Under the pieces are notes generated by a model, which made no database searches, was not told the origin of the DNA, and was given only the letters and a program-made list of their open reading frames with translations. Source: Gnetum montanum (taxonomy: Eukaryota > Streptophyta > Gnetopsida > Gnetales > Gnetaceae). From it: a DNA stretch of 64,000 bases. A program made the position numbers and the translations under genes. Positions 10,190-22,646 of this stretch are shown piece by piece. The stretch covers positions 1,127,332 through 1,191,331 of the forward strand of contig MNCI01017890.1 of the NCBI GenBank assembly GCA_015680685.1, given 5' to 3'. Position 1 is the first letter of the stretch. Each line of letters starts with the position of its first letter.

Positions 10190-12632
10190 GGATAATTAGC
10201 AACTTGTAGTTGTAAGAACTTGGTTGGAATATTGGTTCTAAAGAAATGTCTCTTCTTTGGTTGGTTGTTCGAACCAATAATAGGTTGAAGATTGATAGCC
10301 CTTGTAGCGTTACGTTGCTACAGTTGGGCAAGAAGCTCGTCCTGCATAGTTGGAGCAGGTGGTAATGGAGCCAAGGGTGGAAGATGTAGATGGATGAGAA
10401 GGATAGTATGTATGTGGAGTATCACCTCAAGAGAAGAAGTTTTATAGTACTCAGGGGTCTGGTAGTAAGGTTGAAGAGCAACGTGACTAGTAGAGCCATG
10501 TAGAGAGATCAGTTGCTAAACATAATACCTGTATGGGTCAGGTTGATGGTAAGGGTACTATTGATTGTGGGTGTTTCCACCGTTGATACTATTCATTCGG
10601 TTGTGGTGGAGCTCCACTCAGATAATATGTCAAGGGTTGGTGAAATTGCCTTGGGTTACCTTGAGGATAAAGTAACCTTCTAGGTGTCTGCCATTTATTT
10701 AATCGTGGGTTTAGTGCATATACCCTAGACTCTTACAGATGTGATACCATTGGGCAACATCCTGTAGGATGGTCATATTAGCAAATCTTACATCTTCCAT
10801 CATTGTCCGTGTTTGAATCCACAACCTGTTCAATGACAGCAACTTTGCCCTTACCTTTGTTATGTGCACACTCAACTTCTTTCTTTTTCCTTCTCTCTCG
10901 GTCACTACTTTATTCTCTAGACTCCTTTACTATTTTTAGGATAGTTTGAAATTTGTCGTCTAGGGAGTTCCACATTTGATCCACCTTTGCCAATACTTCT
11001 AACACAAATTTCTAAATGGGCAAAGTCTTTCTATTTACCATCTCTTCTAGTGGTGACTCTTCTTCATCTTCGCAAAATCTAATTCCCTTCTTTCATAGGG
11101 AAGAATCTCTGTTGTACTCCTTCACACTTTCTCTTTTCCTCAACTCACCTTCCTCCTTGGCAATTTTCTTTAACAATCTTTATATTTGATGAGCTCTGAG
11201 CTCAGATAACCTTCCTTGGGCATAAGTCCCAAGGCTTCTTCGCATTTTGTACCTAAGCCCATTTATGAGATGGCATAGTTGTTCCTTTTGTGAGTAACCA
11301 TAGCTAGGGCAATGATGTAATAATGAATAATATCGACCCATGGCAGCATCCAAGGGTTTGTGTCCTCTTTGTTTCTATCCTTGGATTTGCTTACATAGGT
11401 TGGACACTCGGGAGTACAATTGATACTTATCGTTGAATAGCTCTAACATGGTACTCCATTGACGGATGGATTCTAATTCTAAGGACCGGTACCAACTTTT
11501 TGCTTCCTTGATTAGTGTTCGTGAAAACCACTTTAGCTTTTGCTACTCATTTTCTATATTTTGCAAGGCACATGCATCATGGAATTCTTGTAAATGGTTT
11601 TGAGAATCAGCATTGTATCCCCCTTCAAATCATGGGATGTTATTCATGTCTAGTTTTTTTATCCTACTATTTTTCTGGTGCCTTGTTGGGATCCTAACGG
11701 CCCCTGTTATATCTAACATACTTCGGGTGGTGAGTAGGGGCGTGGTCATGCTACCTATGGCATCTATGATGCCTATGCTGTTCCCTACTCTCCCTTCTTT
11801 CGTGATGTGTCTCTCTAGAATGCCCTCGTCCCCTTTCTTTACTGTTTTGTCGGTGATTTCTATCTTGCCTACCATTATCCTCATGGTCTTGCCCTCTACG
11901 ACTGTGATTAGATCTTGAAGAAGAGGGAGAAGAAGATGATGGAGGTGAAGAGGAAGTAGGACTGGCACCATCATGGCACTTGTCACCTTCTTTTTGGCAG
12001 TTGCTACCTCAATCACGGTTATGATCGGAATGTCTATCATTGTAATGTGTTCGTGTTCCTTTCCCAGACCCTTTGTGTCTGTTGGTACTAGAACCTGGAT
12101 TATGAATAGTTGAGTGAAGATTCTGGTACTCAACTCCTTGACTGAAGTTAAAGAGAGGAACATCTTTTTGTGGAAAACCTCTTGAGATAGCTTCACCACT
12201 GTCATTTTCACTTAGGACATACAAGACATCCTGAGACCACTTCCCCTTTACGAATTTGTAATGTCTCTCCCGTTGTAGATCCCTCTAGCATTGTGCCTCC
12301 GTGGGTCAATACTCTCTTGAGTCTTGTTCATGCACAACGTACTCTGATTGTAAGTGCTGCATACCAATTCATGTGAGAGCATGAAGAAGCATGCTCGGGA
12401 TTGAGCAATCGGGAGGTAGCACTATGTTACTTTCTAAATCACGCCATCATAGACGTTCATCCTAGTGGAGGATAAAGGTAAAGTCTAATACATACTCATC
12501 AAGATGAACGTATACCATGCGAAACTGTTGGGGCACCAGCGGATCATCATGTGCACCTCACCTCCAATTGTTCATGGTATCAAACTTAATTGATGAAGCT
12601 CTCTCATAAGAAGAAGGAGACATGATTAATTA
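10190..12632 (-). pseudogene. Gag of element 2 (decayed)
   Basis: The likely start is the ATG near 12630 (MSPSSYERA), just inside the primer site. The block 'VYVLSENDSGEAIS...GVEYQNLHSTIHNPGSS' (12060-12224) parallels 'HILSETRDGEPL...GYQNLHSTIHNPSS' of element 1. The nucleic-acid-binding part near 10780 reads 'DVRFANMTI', a decayed form of the CxxCxxxHPK motif. There are multiple frameshifts and stops. Confidence 0.65.
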
Positions 12633-12740
12633 TTCAGTGTGCAATACCCTTTTCCTATAATTGTAAGATAGCTAATTTTAAGGATTCGTTCCAACGATGG
12701 AAGGATTCCCTAAGTTCTAATCAATGCACAAACAACAAAA

Positions 12741-12758
12741 TCCCTAGCAACGGCGCCA
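12741..12758 (-). other. Primer binding site of element 2, tRNA-Asp type
   Basis: On the minus strand it reads TGGCGCCGTTGCTAGGGA. This is the best preserved primer site in the window, one base from the LTR edge. It keeps the CpGs that the other copies have lost. Confidence 0.85.
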
Positions 12759-12759
12759 A

Positions 12760-13607
12760 TGATGAGCAACGAGGTATCCCTACGCCCAACCATACGAATA
12801 CAAGCATTCACACGCAATCCAATCGAACTCTGAAGATTGAGTGCTTATGCACCTACATAAAACAAGGATGAGTTATGTGGTCATTGTCTTCCCAAGCTTA
12901 CTTGTAAGGCACAATTGTATAGTTAAGTAAACTTGAGGTATATGATTTTTATGTTTTTTATATTTTCTTAGTCTCCTAAGTGTGTGCAATGAAAAGATTT
13001 AATTAACTAATAGGTTTTTGTAACTCTAATGTGAATCAAATCCTAACATCAACATCTGTTCCCACTTTTTGGACACATCCTGAACCAGTGCAATACTATT
13101 GGGATTACCAAACGCTAGTCGTTACTGGGTTACCAAGTGTTCCACATATGTTCAAAGTGTTCATGCTGAGTGTGCTAATTCATTGATAATTGATAATTAA
13201 TAATTCGATAAAAATAACATTAATTAATTAACGAAAGCATCAAATAACAGTAAATAACACTGAATGCAATAATTAAGTTATTTTGAATGTTGCAAGGTTA
13301 ATCGCAAAGTTCATCTTTATTTCCAGATTCAAGATGTGCTCAGGTACACAATGCTCGAATAAAGATCCATTCACTCTATAACTCCTACTACGAGCGCTCA
13401 GAAATAATTCTAACTCTGGAATAGAAAAACTGCAAAAGTTCAACTAAGGGACTAAAAAACTAATGCCAAACCAAGCACCCCTATCTCTTATTTATAGGCA
13501 ATGAAACAGGCTCTGACATCACATGTCCAATATTGCTTTGGCATCTCCGATATCGCATATCCAATATTGGGAATCCAATATCGAGGGTCCAATATCAGGA
13601 CTCATCA
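12760..13607 (-). repeat. 5' LTR of element 2 (848 bp)
   Basis: It is bounded by TGATGAG/CTCATCA. The outer U3 end (13525-13607) has an array of ATATTG/ATATCG motifs, with a TATA box (plus-strand TTATTTATAGG, 13490-13499) on the inner side. The primer site adjoins its inner edge. Confidence 0.8.
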
Positions 13608-16411
13608 CCCATGCACACATATTGCTTCATTTCACCAGATTTTCTCTATTTTCTACTCAGAACCTAGTGGTGATTGTAATTGTTCCAAAAGAAAGATCAA
13701 AGCATAGAGATTTATACAGTGATAAGTAATGATGTTCATTCAAGTGAACCAACAATGGAATTCAAAAATAATTTCCCAATGAATTCACTCAACAGAAGGA
13801 GAATCTCCACAAAGATAGTAGAGCTCAGCTTGAATTTTAAAATGAGATATCCAAGGAAGCAACAAACCAACAAGTGCAGGAAGATGAATTAAATAGAAAT
13901 TTTCATTCACTTGCAAAAGTTTATTTTTGCCTTCCATGTGTAAATCTAAATGGTGGCTTTTACAGTCACGAAAACCTTATGGGATTCCAACTACAATTAA
14001 TGTAACAGTAGCATTGAAACTCAAGCACCATATTAAACGGCTCCAATCCACGCCAAGCTCATTTGTATGCTACCAAATTACAATTTCATGAAAGAGCATG
14101 CAGATTTGGCCAGATAATAAAATGGGCATACCTTTCAATAAAAAAAAACTATATGGGCAGCACCCACCCCTACTCTAGTGCACATATAAAAATAAACAAA
14201 AGATAAGAAATTTATTAGTAGAAACTTAGATTTGGAGTACATTAGGGACCAGTAAATTGAGTTACAAGTCCAGAAAAGGGGAAGAGATCTTTCAGCAGGA
14301 AGATTATACCAAAGCGACAATGAACTCTCCAATTCAATTGCACATTGACAATGATGTAAGCATATCACATTAGTTTAACAACTAAGAATAATATAAAAAC
14401 GGTGAATTATGTACAAGACCTCTTGAGTGAAAATAACCTGAAAACAAGACAAGTTCCCTTCATAGACCACATTAGCTGTGCTTCTCCGGTGCATGGGCCA
14501 TGACAAAATAAATAATTTTCTTGTTTTCACTGGAATGAAATGATGCATGAGATTGGTTCTTGCATTAGAAACACCCCAGTTTTGCTAACTATTACCAAAA
14601 ATTGTTGGGGTTAGCATCATTATCTGCTATCAGCCTCGAGCCATATATAGAACCGCCTGTGCAGCACATGACAAAACGTGTTAGATCCGGCCGATACAAT
14701 CATGAATCATGTTGGTTATTTACCTGCATAAAGAAACTAAATTCCTTTCCTGACATCCTACAAGGAATGATGGTTCCAATATTTTAACTATCTTGAATGA
14801 AGAGAACATAAGCATGTGCAGTTTTGATGGGATATTATCATATTATGTAAGCTTTGGAATGTTATGTTATACATGGATGTACAGTTAGTAAATGAACAAC
14901 TACAAATTAGTTAAATTTGCATTACAGAATAATAAATTTTTGTTCGAAACACTTACATTCTGGTTTTCAATTGAGAACAAAATATACTACATACTATGCA
15001 ATTTCTTGAATTTTTTTTTCTATATTACGAACACCAATCAGTCATTGCACACTCTAGAATCTGTACAACAAGATACACACGCAAACAATGTTATTTCCAA
15101 AAGCCTCAGCATTGATACATGAAAGTCGGAAAGGATTAAATGGTGTCATTGGCCTCTGTTAAAAGTTGTCAGCAATGGTTAATTTAACGTTTCTTTATAA
15201 TCATAGTCTAAATTTGAAAGAGACGTGCATTTGTTATGGTGGAAAAAATTATGGTTCATCCTTTTCAAGATGTGCGACGAAACATATATCCCTGGATTCC
15301 TCGAACTTGACTAATGCTTGTGAATCAAAATAGGACTACCATAACAAATCATTCTTAGGCAGCAGAAATCCTGAGAAACATCAAAACAGCACAAAATTTG
15401 ATAAAAGCATACATGCATTTGAGAATACAAGGGTACAGTTACCCTTGGATTAAGGGAGGAGATTTGGGATTTATTATGAAACCGAAACTGAATTTTTATT
15501 TATGTCCACTGAAATCCTCTTAGATCTATCAGACTATGCTAATTCCAGAATTCCTTTTATGGAATTTTTTTGTTCAGAACTTAGACTACACCAGCTTCAG
15601 AATTACTTTAATGGATTTTTTTTCCGTAGTTCATCATTGCCCACTGGAACCAAACTTGTGACCTGGGTTTTCATTTCAAGAGTATTATAGTGAACCTATT
15701 TCTGCAGTTAAATAGCAGATTTAACTTAGCCGTATGCTTCATACATAGCATTTCGGATTTCCACCTATATGATCCTGAATTTTGTGTGGGATTTTAAGCT
15801 GTCATTTCAAAATTGTAAATCTATATTTTATTCTAATTTTATTGCATCCAAACATTTTATTGTCTAATGTAACGCTATACACCTCTTTATATTTTGAGTA
15901 TTTTAAAACAAATGATTAAACTAGAACTGTAGATAGCCCTTTTATGGCCATCTATATTCTTTGCTCAGCCTGAGAAAATGACTTGCTCATCTTTTCTTTT
16001 CTTTTGTTTTTTCCGTTGGAAATCTACAACTTTCCCCTGATTATCTATTATGCAGTTCATGCTTTTGAGGAGTGCTTTCAATGTTGAATTGATTTGATCT
16101 TAACCATTTTGTCAACAAGAAAAACCAATAAGCAAAATAAAATATAGAATCTTTCCTCTAAATACAAATTATGATGGCCAGGAAATCGTTAAGAATAATA
16201 GGTATGGAGAATTAAACTACGTTTTGACAGCAGCGTACGAATTTCAAAGGTATTAAAATCCATGAAAAATTTAATTAAACAAGAAACAACCGATTTCTGA
16301 AACCTCCAATACTAGCCTTCTTCAAAAACTCATTAAAAACTACTGACCTCATGTAACTAAAATAGATTCCATTTTCACTCTTCTAAAATGGGTGGAATTG
16401 TTCATTGATAC
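13608..16411. other. No gene recognised
   Basis: AT-rich single-copy-looking DNA between element 2 and the coiled-coil exon. Short open stretches occur on both strands but none has coding character. It may be 3' flank or introns of the minus-strand material to its right. Confidence 0.5.
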
Positions 16412-16559
16412 CTGCTGTTGAAGAGAGCTCAGTCTCCTTTGAACAGTAAGCAGTTCCTCTTGGAGCCTTTCAGCTTGAGTTTGATATTGTTTAATCAACT
16501 CCAGTATATCAACGGATTCAATTTCCAGGACAGAAACTGATGATGGCATGTTGTGTGGA
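16412..16559 (-). CDS. Orphan coding exon with coiled-coil heptads
   Basis: A 148-bp open segment has a plausible acceptor (TTATATCCAG, minus strand) and a strong donor CAG/GTATCA. Its translation contains MPSSVSVLEIESVDILELIK followed by a Glu/Gln/Leu-rich stretch with heptad spacing (LQEELLTVQRRLSSLQQQ), typical of a coiled coil. I do not recognise the protein. It could belong to a minus-strand gene whose other exons are not resolved, perhaps the decayed coiled-coil fragments at 17.5-18.0 kb. It could instead be the only surviving exon of a pseudogene. Confidence 0.4.
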
Positions 16560-17485
16560 CTGGATATAAGTTATAAAATAATTAATTAACAGAACAAGCA
16601 AAACACATCTTAAAAGTCATGTAAGTTTTGTTGCATTGTAGCTGCCTTATGCAAATGGGAGTCCACAATCAAGGTACAAAAACATGATGTCATTGATTTC
16701 AGGGGGATAAATAAAAAACAATAAGAAACAATGATGCCAGAAGTTTAAAAATCATTGCACAGAATAGTAGAGATTTAGCTTGAAACTGTTCAAAAATAGT
16801 TCAAAGTAATTTTCATTGTTTATTACACAAAGTCATGGGAAACTTAGGAAACAGCTGCACTTTTCAGACCTGGACTTTTATCATGATAACTTGCTCTGGT
16901 CCACTTACAAGAAAATTGCTATAGGGTTCACCATGTACTTCCCATGTTCTAGCAATACACATAACAAAATAGTAATAAATTTTGCCATTTATCATGAAAC
17001 AATGTAATATTCGTTCTCTGAACAACATATTTCCCATTTGAATTAATGTGGCCTATAATGATTAAGGGGTGATATCATGGACATTACTCACAACTGCTAC
17101 CTTATGATTGAGGTATTTGGTAAGCTGCTAGTGAGGCTTTGATTTGAATAGGAGAAAAATAAACTAAATGGAAATGTAGCATAAAAAAGCAAACTAATGG
17201 TGAGTGTATTAATGACATAGATAGAGTCTGAAAACCATCTGATGCAATAACATAGTTGAATTGCAAGGTGATCATCAAATCAAAAGCAGTGTATTGATGA
17301 AAGCGAACTTACGCATGCTCAATAACCCATAATGTTTGAATATTGGTATTGCATTAAGATGGTTGAAGCAACCGATATTTCAGAGGTCTTTGAATAACGT
17401 GTCTTGTGAAGCAGCATTCGTGGACATATCCTCCATGTTAACTACAGGCATCAATGCAGCATTCATATTTACCAGAATTTCTTAC

Positions 17486-18050
17486 TTGTTTCAGCTCTGC
17501 CCATAGCCTCTCGACATTTCATCTTTTTCCTTGAGCAAGGTTTCTCTTCTTTATCGGCCAACTGCACCATGAAATTCTTCTCTGAAAGGCTTAATACTAG
17601 CTTGGCTTCACCAAAGACAACCTGCTAATTCTTTAATTCAGTCGTATTGTTAAAAAAAGAACCCAAATAACACCTGTACTGCCTGTGATTTATGCAAAGG
17701 TTGAGCCTTTCCTTCTTCCAGTTGAGTTAGTTGGGTGTGCAGGTTCATGAGCACCATGTTTGTCCTTTTCCAGCCTTGGTGGAAGCTTCAGCCTCTACCT
17801 CCCAGAGCCTTCTTATATATTATTGAATGCTTGCTCGGTGCTGCTACATGGAGCACTTCAACTTGAGGTATCTTTTCATATAATTATTGTTTTGGTACAC
17901 TATCTCACTCTGTGATTTCTGCAGCCTTTAAGACTTTTCAATGACAAATATGTTGCCAATCGGGGACTGAACTGCTGTAACATCTGGCCTTCGCTTCAAG
18001 TACAGAGATTTCTGTGGTTATTAATAAAGTCTGAAAGAGCATGCGACAGA
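17486..18050 (-). pseudogene. Decayed coiled-coil coding fragments
   Basis: Three exon-like stretches on the minus strand read as charged, Leu-rich helix. The first, about 17930-18030, contains EISVLEAKA. The second, about 17674-17860, contains NLHTQLTQLEEGKAQ and ends at a donor ACAG/GTGTTA. The third, 17486-17621, contains KLVLSLSEKNFMVQLADKEE and then LLKEKDEMS. Each needs a frame change or crosses a stop, which argues for a decayed gene. The family is not recognised. It may be related to the exon at 16412-16559, with the same strand and composition. Confidence 0.35.
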
Positions 18051-18638
18051 TTAAATGGGATTTAAACTACCAGAGTATTTGAAATGAATAAGAAGAAAAC
18101 ATTTAACTTTTGCTTGGAAATGGGTTTGTGCCTGGAGAATGATACTTTTTAGATTGGATGTTTTTGTAGTAGACCGTCATCATGTTACTTGACTGAGTTC
18201 TGAAATCCTTAATTTCCAATTGTAGTACAAATTTTTATTTAATAATGGAACTTTTTCAATTAACCAAACTATATTGAGGGTCCCCAATTTGTCTAACAGG
18301 CTTCTGAGAAGAAAATACAGAAGGCATCATTCTTTAAAAAAACAATATCACCAAGTATAGGCCATGTCTTGTAAATGTATGTTCCAGGAAAACAAACTGA
18401 AAGCTTGGCTAACAATGTCAACTATTTAAAAAATATTTTTCATTCTCAGCTCATGCATTGGAAGCCATCAACTCTGAATTCAAGCACTACATGTTAGATT
18501 TCAGCTAACTGTGGTTTGGTATTTTGGAGGATACTACGAGTTGCATCAAGGAATCAGTGTAAATGCAGAACTGCAATTTCAGGCTCAGGTGGATACTGTA
18601 AACATTACTTGTAGCCTAAATTTCAAACAAATGCATAA

Positions 18639-18765
18639 CACATTGTTGTGTTCTCACGATTGCCAAGTAGAGAGCAAGCATGCTGCTTATCTGATTATTG
18701 GAAAATTCCTATCCTACATGCTAAGTAGAGCACATTGTTGTGTTCTCGCAATTGCCAAGTAGAGG
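18639..18765 (+). repeat. Short direct repeat, about 35 bp
   Basis: The first copy is at 18639-18673 and the second at 18731-18765. Both begin CACATTGTTGTGTTCTC and continue through TTGCCAAGTAGAG with two mismatches between. The unit spacing is 92 bp. Confidence 0.6.
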
Positions 18766-19212
18766 CATTGGCAGGAAAATAAATTTGGTAGTTGCAATAC
18801 CGATGACACAGCTGGCATTGAAACATGACAGAACAAGAATACACCAACGGATGACTAGAGTGTTTATTAGCAGTCTAATTATGTGCGAGAAAGGAGATTT
18901 AGAAACGATTTGATTGAAGATAAAATTTACTAAAGTGGCATTGGTTATTGTTAACTAGGGAGAAGATAATGATGACAAACAAGAAAGCCAGAAGCCCTGC
19001 TACAGTCTGCTACTGGCAGTTATAATAGGTACAACGTGCATATTCATAATTGCTCTACCACTTTGTCAAATGTTCTTATGAGCTCACCTATATTTGGACC
19101 AAATAATGAAGATGAAGGTGAAGGTGCTGCTAGTTGATTTGAACAGATAGCTGCTGACACTGATATGGATCCAAGTTGGTACTAACTTCCTAGATTTCAG
19201 CATAAAATGAAA

Positions 19213-19860
19213 GAGCAAAGCAAGAAGAGGTGATAAAAAACATCTGTTGAAGATGCTGTCAATAAAGCTAAAATTGAGAAAGCTGAAAGCTCTCCTGGTA
19301 TCTCAATGGAGAAGCAGGTGTTATCAAAGGAACAGAAACAGATGAAGGACCTGATACCATAATAGGATTGTTAATTGATGTTGGTTCTGGTATAGATAAA
19401 AAATTGACATTGGATGTCCCAATGTCCACGGAGGAGGACACTTCAACACAAGAAGCAGTAGTGGAAAAAGCTAAAAATGAAGCTACAACGAAAGCAATAG
19501 ATGTCTCCATGACAGCTGTAAGTGTTTCCTTTGTAATCGGAACAAATGGAAAGGACCTCTTCCATGGATGATAAGGTAATATTGTTAGACCAGGCTTTAG
19601 CAATGTTAATGGACACATTGATGCTTCTCAAACTAGCACCATGTTTTCTTGAGAAATTCAAATGACAGATTCAAGCTCAAATAAAAAAAAATCTAGCACA
19701 TCTCTCTTTAAATGTCCTTGGAGGATAATGCTAAAAGTTTATCCAATAACAATGGCATCAAAAATATTTTGTGTGACCAAGACATTCATCATTGATGCCA
19801 TCAGAAAAGAACGAAAAAAGGAATCTAAAGCAAAAAGAACCTAAATAAGGGGACAATGGA
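19213..19860 (+). pseudogene. Decayed Lys/Glu-rich coding sequence
   Basis: One plus-strand frame reads KTSVEDAVNKAKIEKAESS (from about 19235) until a stop near 19360. A shifted frame then stays open for about 80 codons to 19571 with TEEDTSTQEAVVEKAKNEAT. A third piece follows at 19662-19844. The composition (Lys, Glu, Ser, Ala) and the continuation across a frameshift suggest a decayed gene or exon for an acidic low-complexity protein. The family is not recognised. It lies antisense to the surrounding minus-strand fragments. Confidence 0.3.
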
Positions 19861-21048
19861 AGCCAGCGGTGCAATAGATTCTCCTCTCATTTCAATGCTT
19901 TAATTGTGTACATTTCAGAAAGGGAAGTGAGTTTTGCAAGATTCAAATGTTTTGAATTATGTAATTTGTTGTCAACTTGTAGGCTAGACTCAAAAAAAAT
20001 AAAAAAATAATTCATTACTGAAAATAATGGTGAATCAATCACCACCTATAACAAGGAAGCTTTTATCCTGAACTTTTTTTTTTTTTTTTTTTTGCCTCTT
20101 GTATTTACTATCGTTCTGTTTAATTGGTAAATGTGGGAGGTTCCGCCCATTCACATCATACTCCATTTCATTGAAAATAAAAAACAGAGGAAAAACAATG
20201 GTGAAAAATCAATGGCTGCTGTTTATTGTTCATGTGATCTCTTCAGTCATTGCATATGTTTGTTGCTATCCATGTCCATTCTCATGTTAATGCTCTAGCA
20301 GTTTTTTATATTCCCAGTTGTAAAGATACAAAGCTTAAGTTCAAGAACTTATCAAATCATCCAATTATATTTAGTTCTCCTGTCTTCTTACAGCATAGGA
20401 TCTTCTCAACAAGTTCGAGTTGATTACATATATTTTCAAGTTGAAGTACTGTATTTAAAAACCATAAATTTTCTAGCATTTTGCACACATTTACTGCAAC
20501 TCTTTTATCGCTGCCTATCAGTTAGCAGCTGAACTTTCATTGTAGCGAATTGTCTTAGACATTTAACAGCTTTCTCTAGCCTCACATTCTTAATTGTCTG
20601 GTCCATCTCACTACTTTTGTTTTGTAATAATGGAAAACAAAAGGCCAATTTTTGTGGGGATCCAGTTGTTATATCTCAACCATCACCACTGTTCAGTTTT
20701 ATAAACATCTCTGATTTCCCAAGTCAGAACAATGAGCTTTATATCATTTTTAACTTCTTATCCAACTTAAGTTTTAATTAACCACAATAACAGCAATATG
20801 AGAATCCAGAATAACAAGTTGTTAACTGTGATAAACAAAAAGTTAAAACAAACACAAATGAACTGCACAATGTATTCCATATAAAACAGTACCGGAGGTC
20901 CATAGAATCAGTTAACATTTTTCCGGTGTAACAATCTGTACGCTTTACTAGGACAAGAATCAATATATTTTGAGATTTTTGCATTATTTTTTCTCCTTGC
21001 TTATGTCTTCACATCTTTAGATCAGTTCTGAATTGGCTTCACCCTGGG
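19861..21048. other. No gene recognised
   Basis: AT-rich, with a T17 tract at about 20076-20092. A splice-flanked minus-strand segment near 20893-20943 stays open (CYTGKMLTDSMDLR) but cannot be joined in phase to its neighbours, so it is not called as an exon. Confidence 0.4.
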
Positions 21049-22646
21049 CTAATTATTTGGGCATCTGATGGGCTTTGTTTTGCCTCTTTCTGTGAACACA
21101 AAGGAACTTAACATATAACATTTTGGTAATTTATCTTACATTGCTGAATCTCAATCTCTGCACCTTCTGATTATCCTTAGCTTCTAGTAATCCACATCTC
21201 TCTTGATCATCTGTGTTACGCTCCATTATCCCTTATCCATGACATTTCATTATTACTATCTCTTTCTTGATGTTATTTTTGCTTAGGTATGCATGTCCCT
21301 CCGGCATAGTTACCAGAAACACTAGGAAAATCGAGGAAAAATGACAAAAATTCAATTTTCAGCTTAATGTTTGGTGTTTCACAACTTTAAAATTCTGAAA
21401 CACCAAAGCAAGTTGATATTGCTAGTAACTATGGTCTCCAGTGCACACACTCATTGTATCTTTCCCTTCTACACAGTCCTTTGCTTTTCTTTGGTATATA
21501 TCTTCCATGTAAGCTTCGATGACACTGATATTCATGTATACAACACAAATAATCTCTTCATTCTGCATTTCTTATGTTAATAGCTAGTTCCTGTTCAGTG
21601 TAGTTTCCTAGCATTACACATGGCCAACAAATTTCATATTGAACATCTTGCTGTAGGTGAGCCTTGACTTAATGGTTCAAGCATTTTGGCTTATAACTAT
21701 TAGATTCAGGGTTGAAGGACACCTACAACACCTAGAAGCATGGTATAAATATATGTTGAAACTGGTGTCAGTTAGATAATAAAAGGTATTAGCTGCCTAC
21801 ACTAATGCCTCACCACCATGCAGTGGGATAAAGAGAATGACAATGATCTTATGATTGCTCCATCTTTTGTATGACTTACATAGACACTACCATGCCTACA
21901 GCTAGAAGTTCTTGAGTATATATACTTTGAAATCTAAATTTAACTGAGCATTGTAGAATAAAACATCTGTTTTCTTCTGAATTTACAAGCATATTAACAA
22001 TGTCATCTATTTGCAATGCATCCAACATTACCCTAGAATATCAACTAACAGTTATGAAACTGATCTTTATGAATAATCATCATGCCCATGCACATAGAAA
22101 GGCAAAGAAAAACAAAACCAGTTAGGAAGAAAGGAGGGAGCACAAATGGATACTTGGTGTCTCAATGGTGTCTGCCTTCAAGGGTTCTGCTCTGTTACAG
22201 GTATCAGTTGGCTGGCAAATGGTCATGATGGAAAGTCAAAATCACAATATTCAGAATGCTAAAACTAAAAGCATTAATGAAACAAAGGCACAGACAGGAA
22301 AAACAGGACATCGGTGTCGAAATAGATCAAAGTTCTATTAATCAGAAAATGGAGATACACATCCCAAATTCATCATTGAATAACTGCACTATGGAAACAA
22401 TAATGCCAATAAGCTGAACCCTTATTCATGCAACATATAACTAGACTTCATTATATGATATTGAATATGCCTTAGAGTGCATCCAATTTTGTGAACACAA
22501 CATGTTATATTAGAACTAAGGCTATCTCAATTGCTCCAAGTTGTTTAAATAAGCAATGGTTAGATAGTAAAAAGATCAGGTGGGAAATAGTCAAGCCAAA
22601 CCTGCTGCAAGAATTGTTCATTAGCAAATGTGAACCATAGCTCCTC
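21049..22646 (-). CDS. Possible C-terminal tail exons of the 7TM gene
   Basis: Three splice-flanked segments continue the reading phase of the last clear exon (which ends at 23170 in phase 2): 22602-22646 (45 bp), 22154-22191 (38 bp) and 21049-21089 (41 bp, ending in TAG). Joined in that order they add roughly 40 residues, including SYGSHLLMNNSCS and AEPLKADTIETP, and stop. If correct, the protein would end in a short Ser/Thr/basic tail without an RGS domain. The phase agreement is the only support. The acceptor for the first segment is weak, and its alternative frame (LWFTFANEQFLQQ) is also open. The true 3' exons may lie elsewhere. Confidence 0.3.
21655..21850 (+). mobile_element. tRNA-derived SINE-like sequence
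   Basis: The head resembles a tRNA gene promoter: a box A-like TGACTTAATGG at about 21664, then a box B-like GGGTTGAAGGAC about 35 bp downstream, followed by ACACCTACAACACC. Plant SINEs have this order. The 3' end is not sharply defined, and no flanking duplication was identified. Confidence 0.35.

Larger units (their letters stand above)
6349..13607 (-). mobile_element. Element 2: Athila-type Ty3/gypsy retrotransposon, 3' end displaced by element 1
   Basis: Reading leftward from its 5' LTR (12760-13607), the order is primer site, gag, protease, reverse transcriptase, RNase H, integrase and the beginning of the 3' spacer. The spacer stops at 6349, where element 1 begins, and the rest of the 3' region would lie left of the window. 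All genes carry stops. The full pol order and the tRNA-Asp primer site support the Athila lineage. Confidence 0.85.

Noticed and set aside
11630-12211. 193-codon minus-strand frame
   Set aside because: Runs in a frame shifted from gag of element 2; low-complexity Val/Ile/Met composition, while gag-like residues are in the neighbouring frame.
19268-19618. 116-codon minus-strand open frame
   Set aside because: Mirror of the plus-strand Lys/Glu-rich frame; Ser/Pro-rich translation without family features.
20076-20092. T17 tract as a LINE or SINE tail
   Set aside because: No element body or target duplication next to it.
22602-22646. Reading LWFTFANEQFLQQ as the start of an RGS domain
   Set aside because: That frame does not join the phase-2 donor at 23170, and the rest of an RGS domain was not found.
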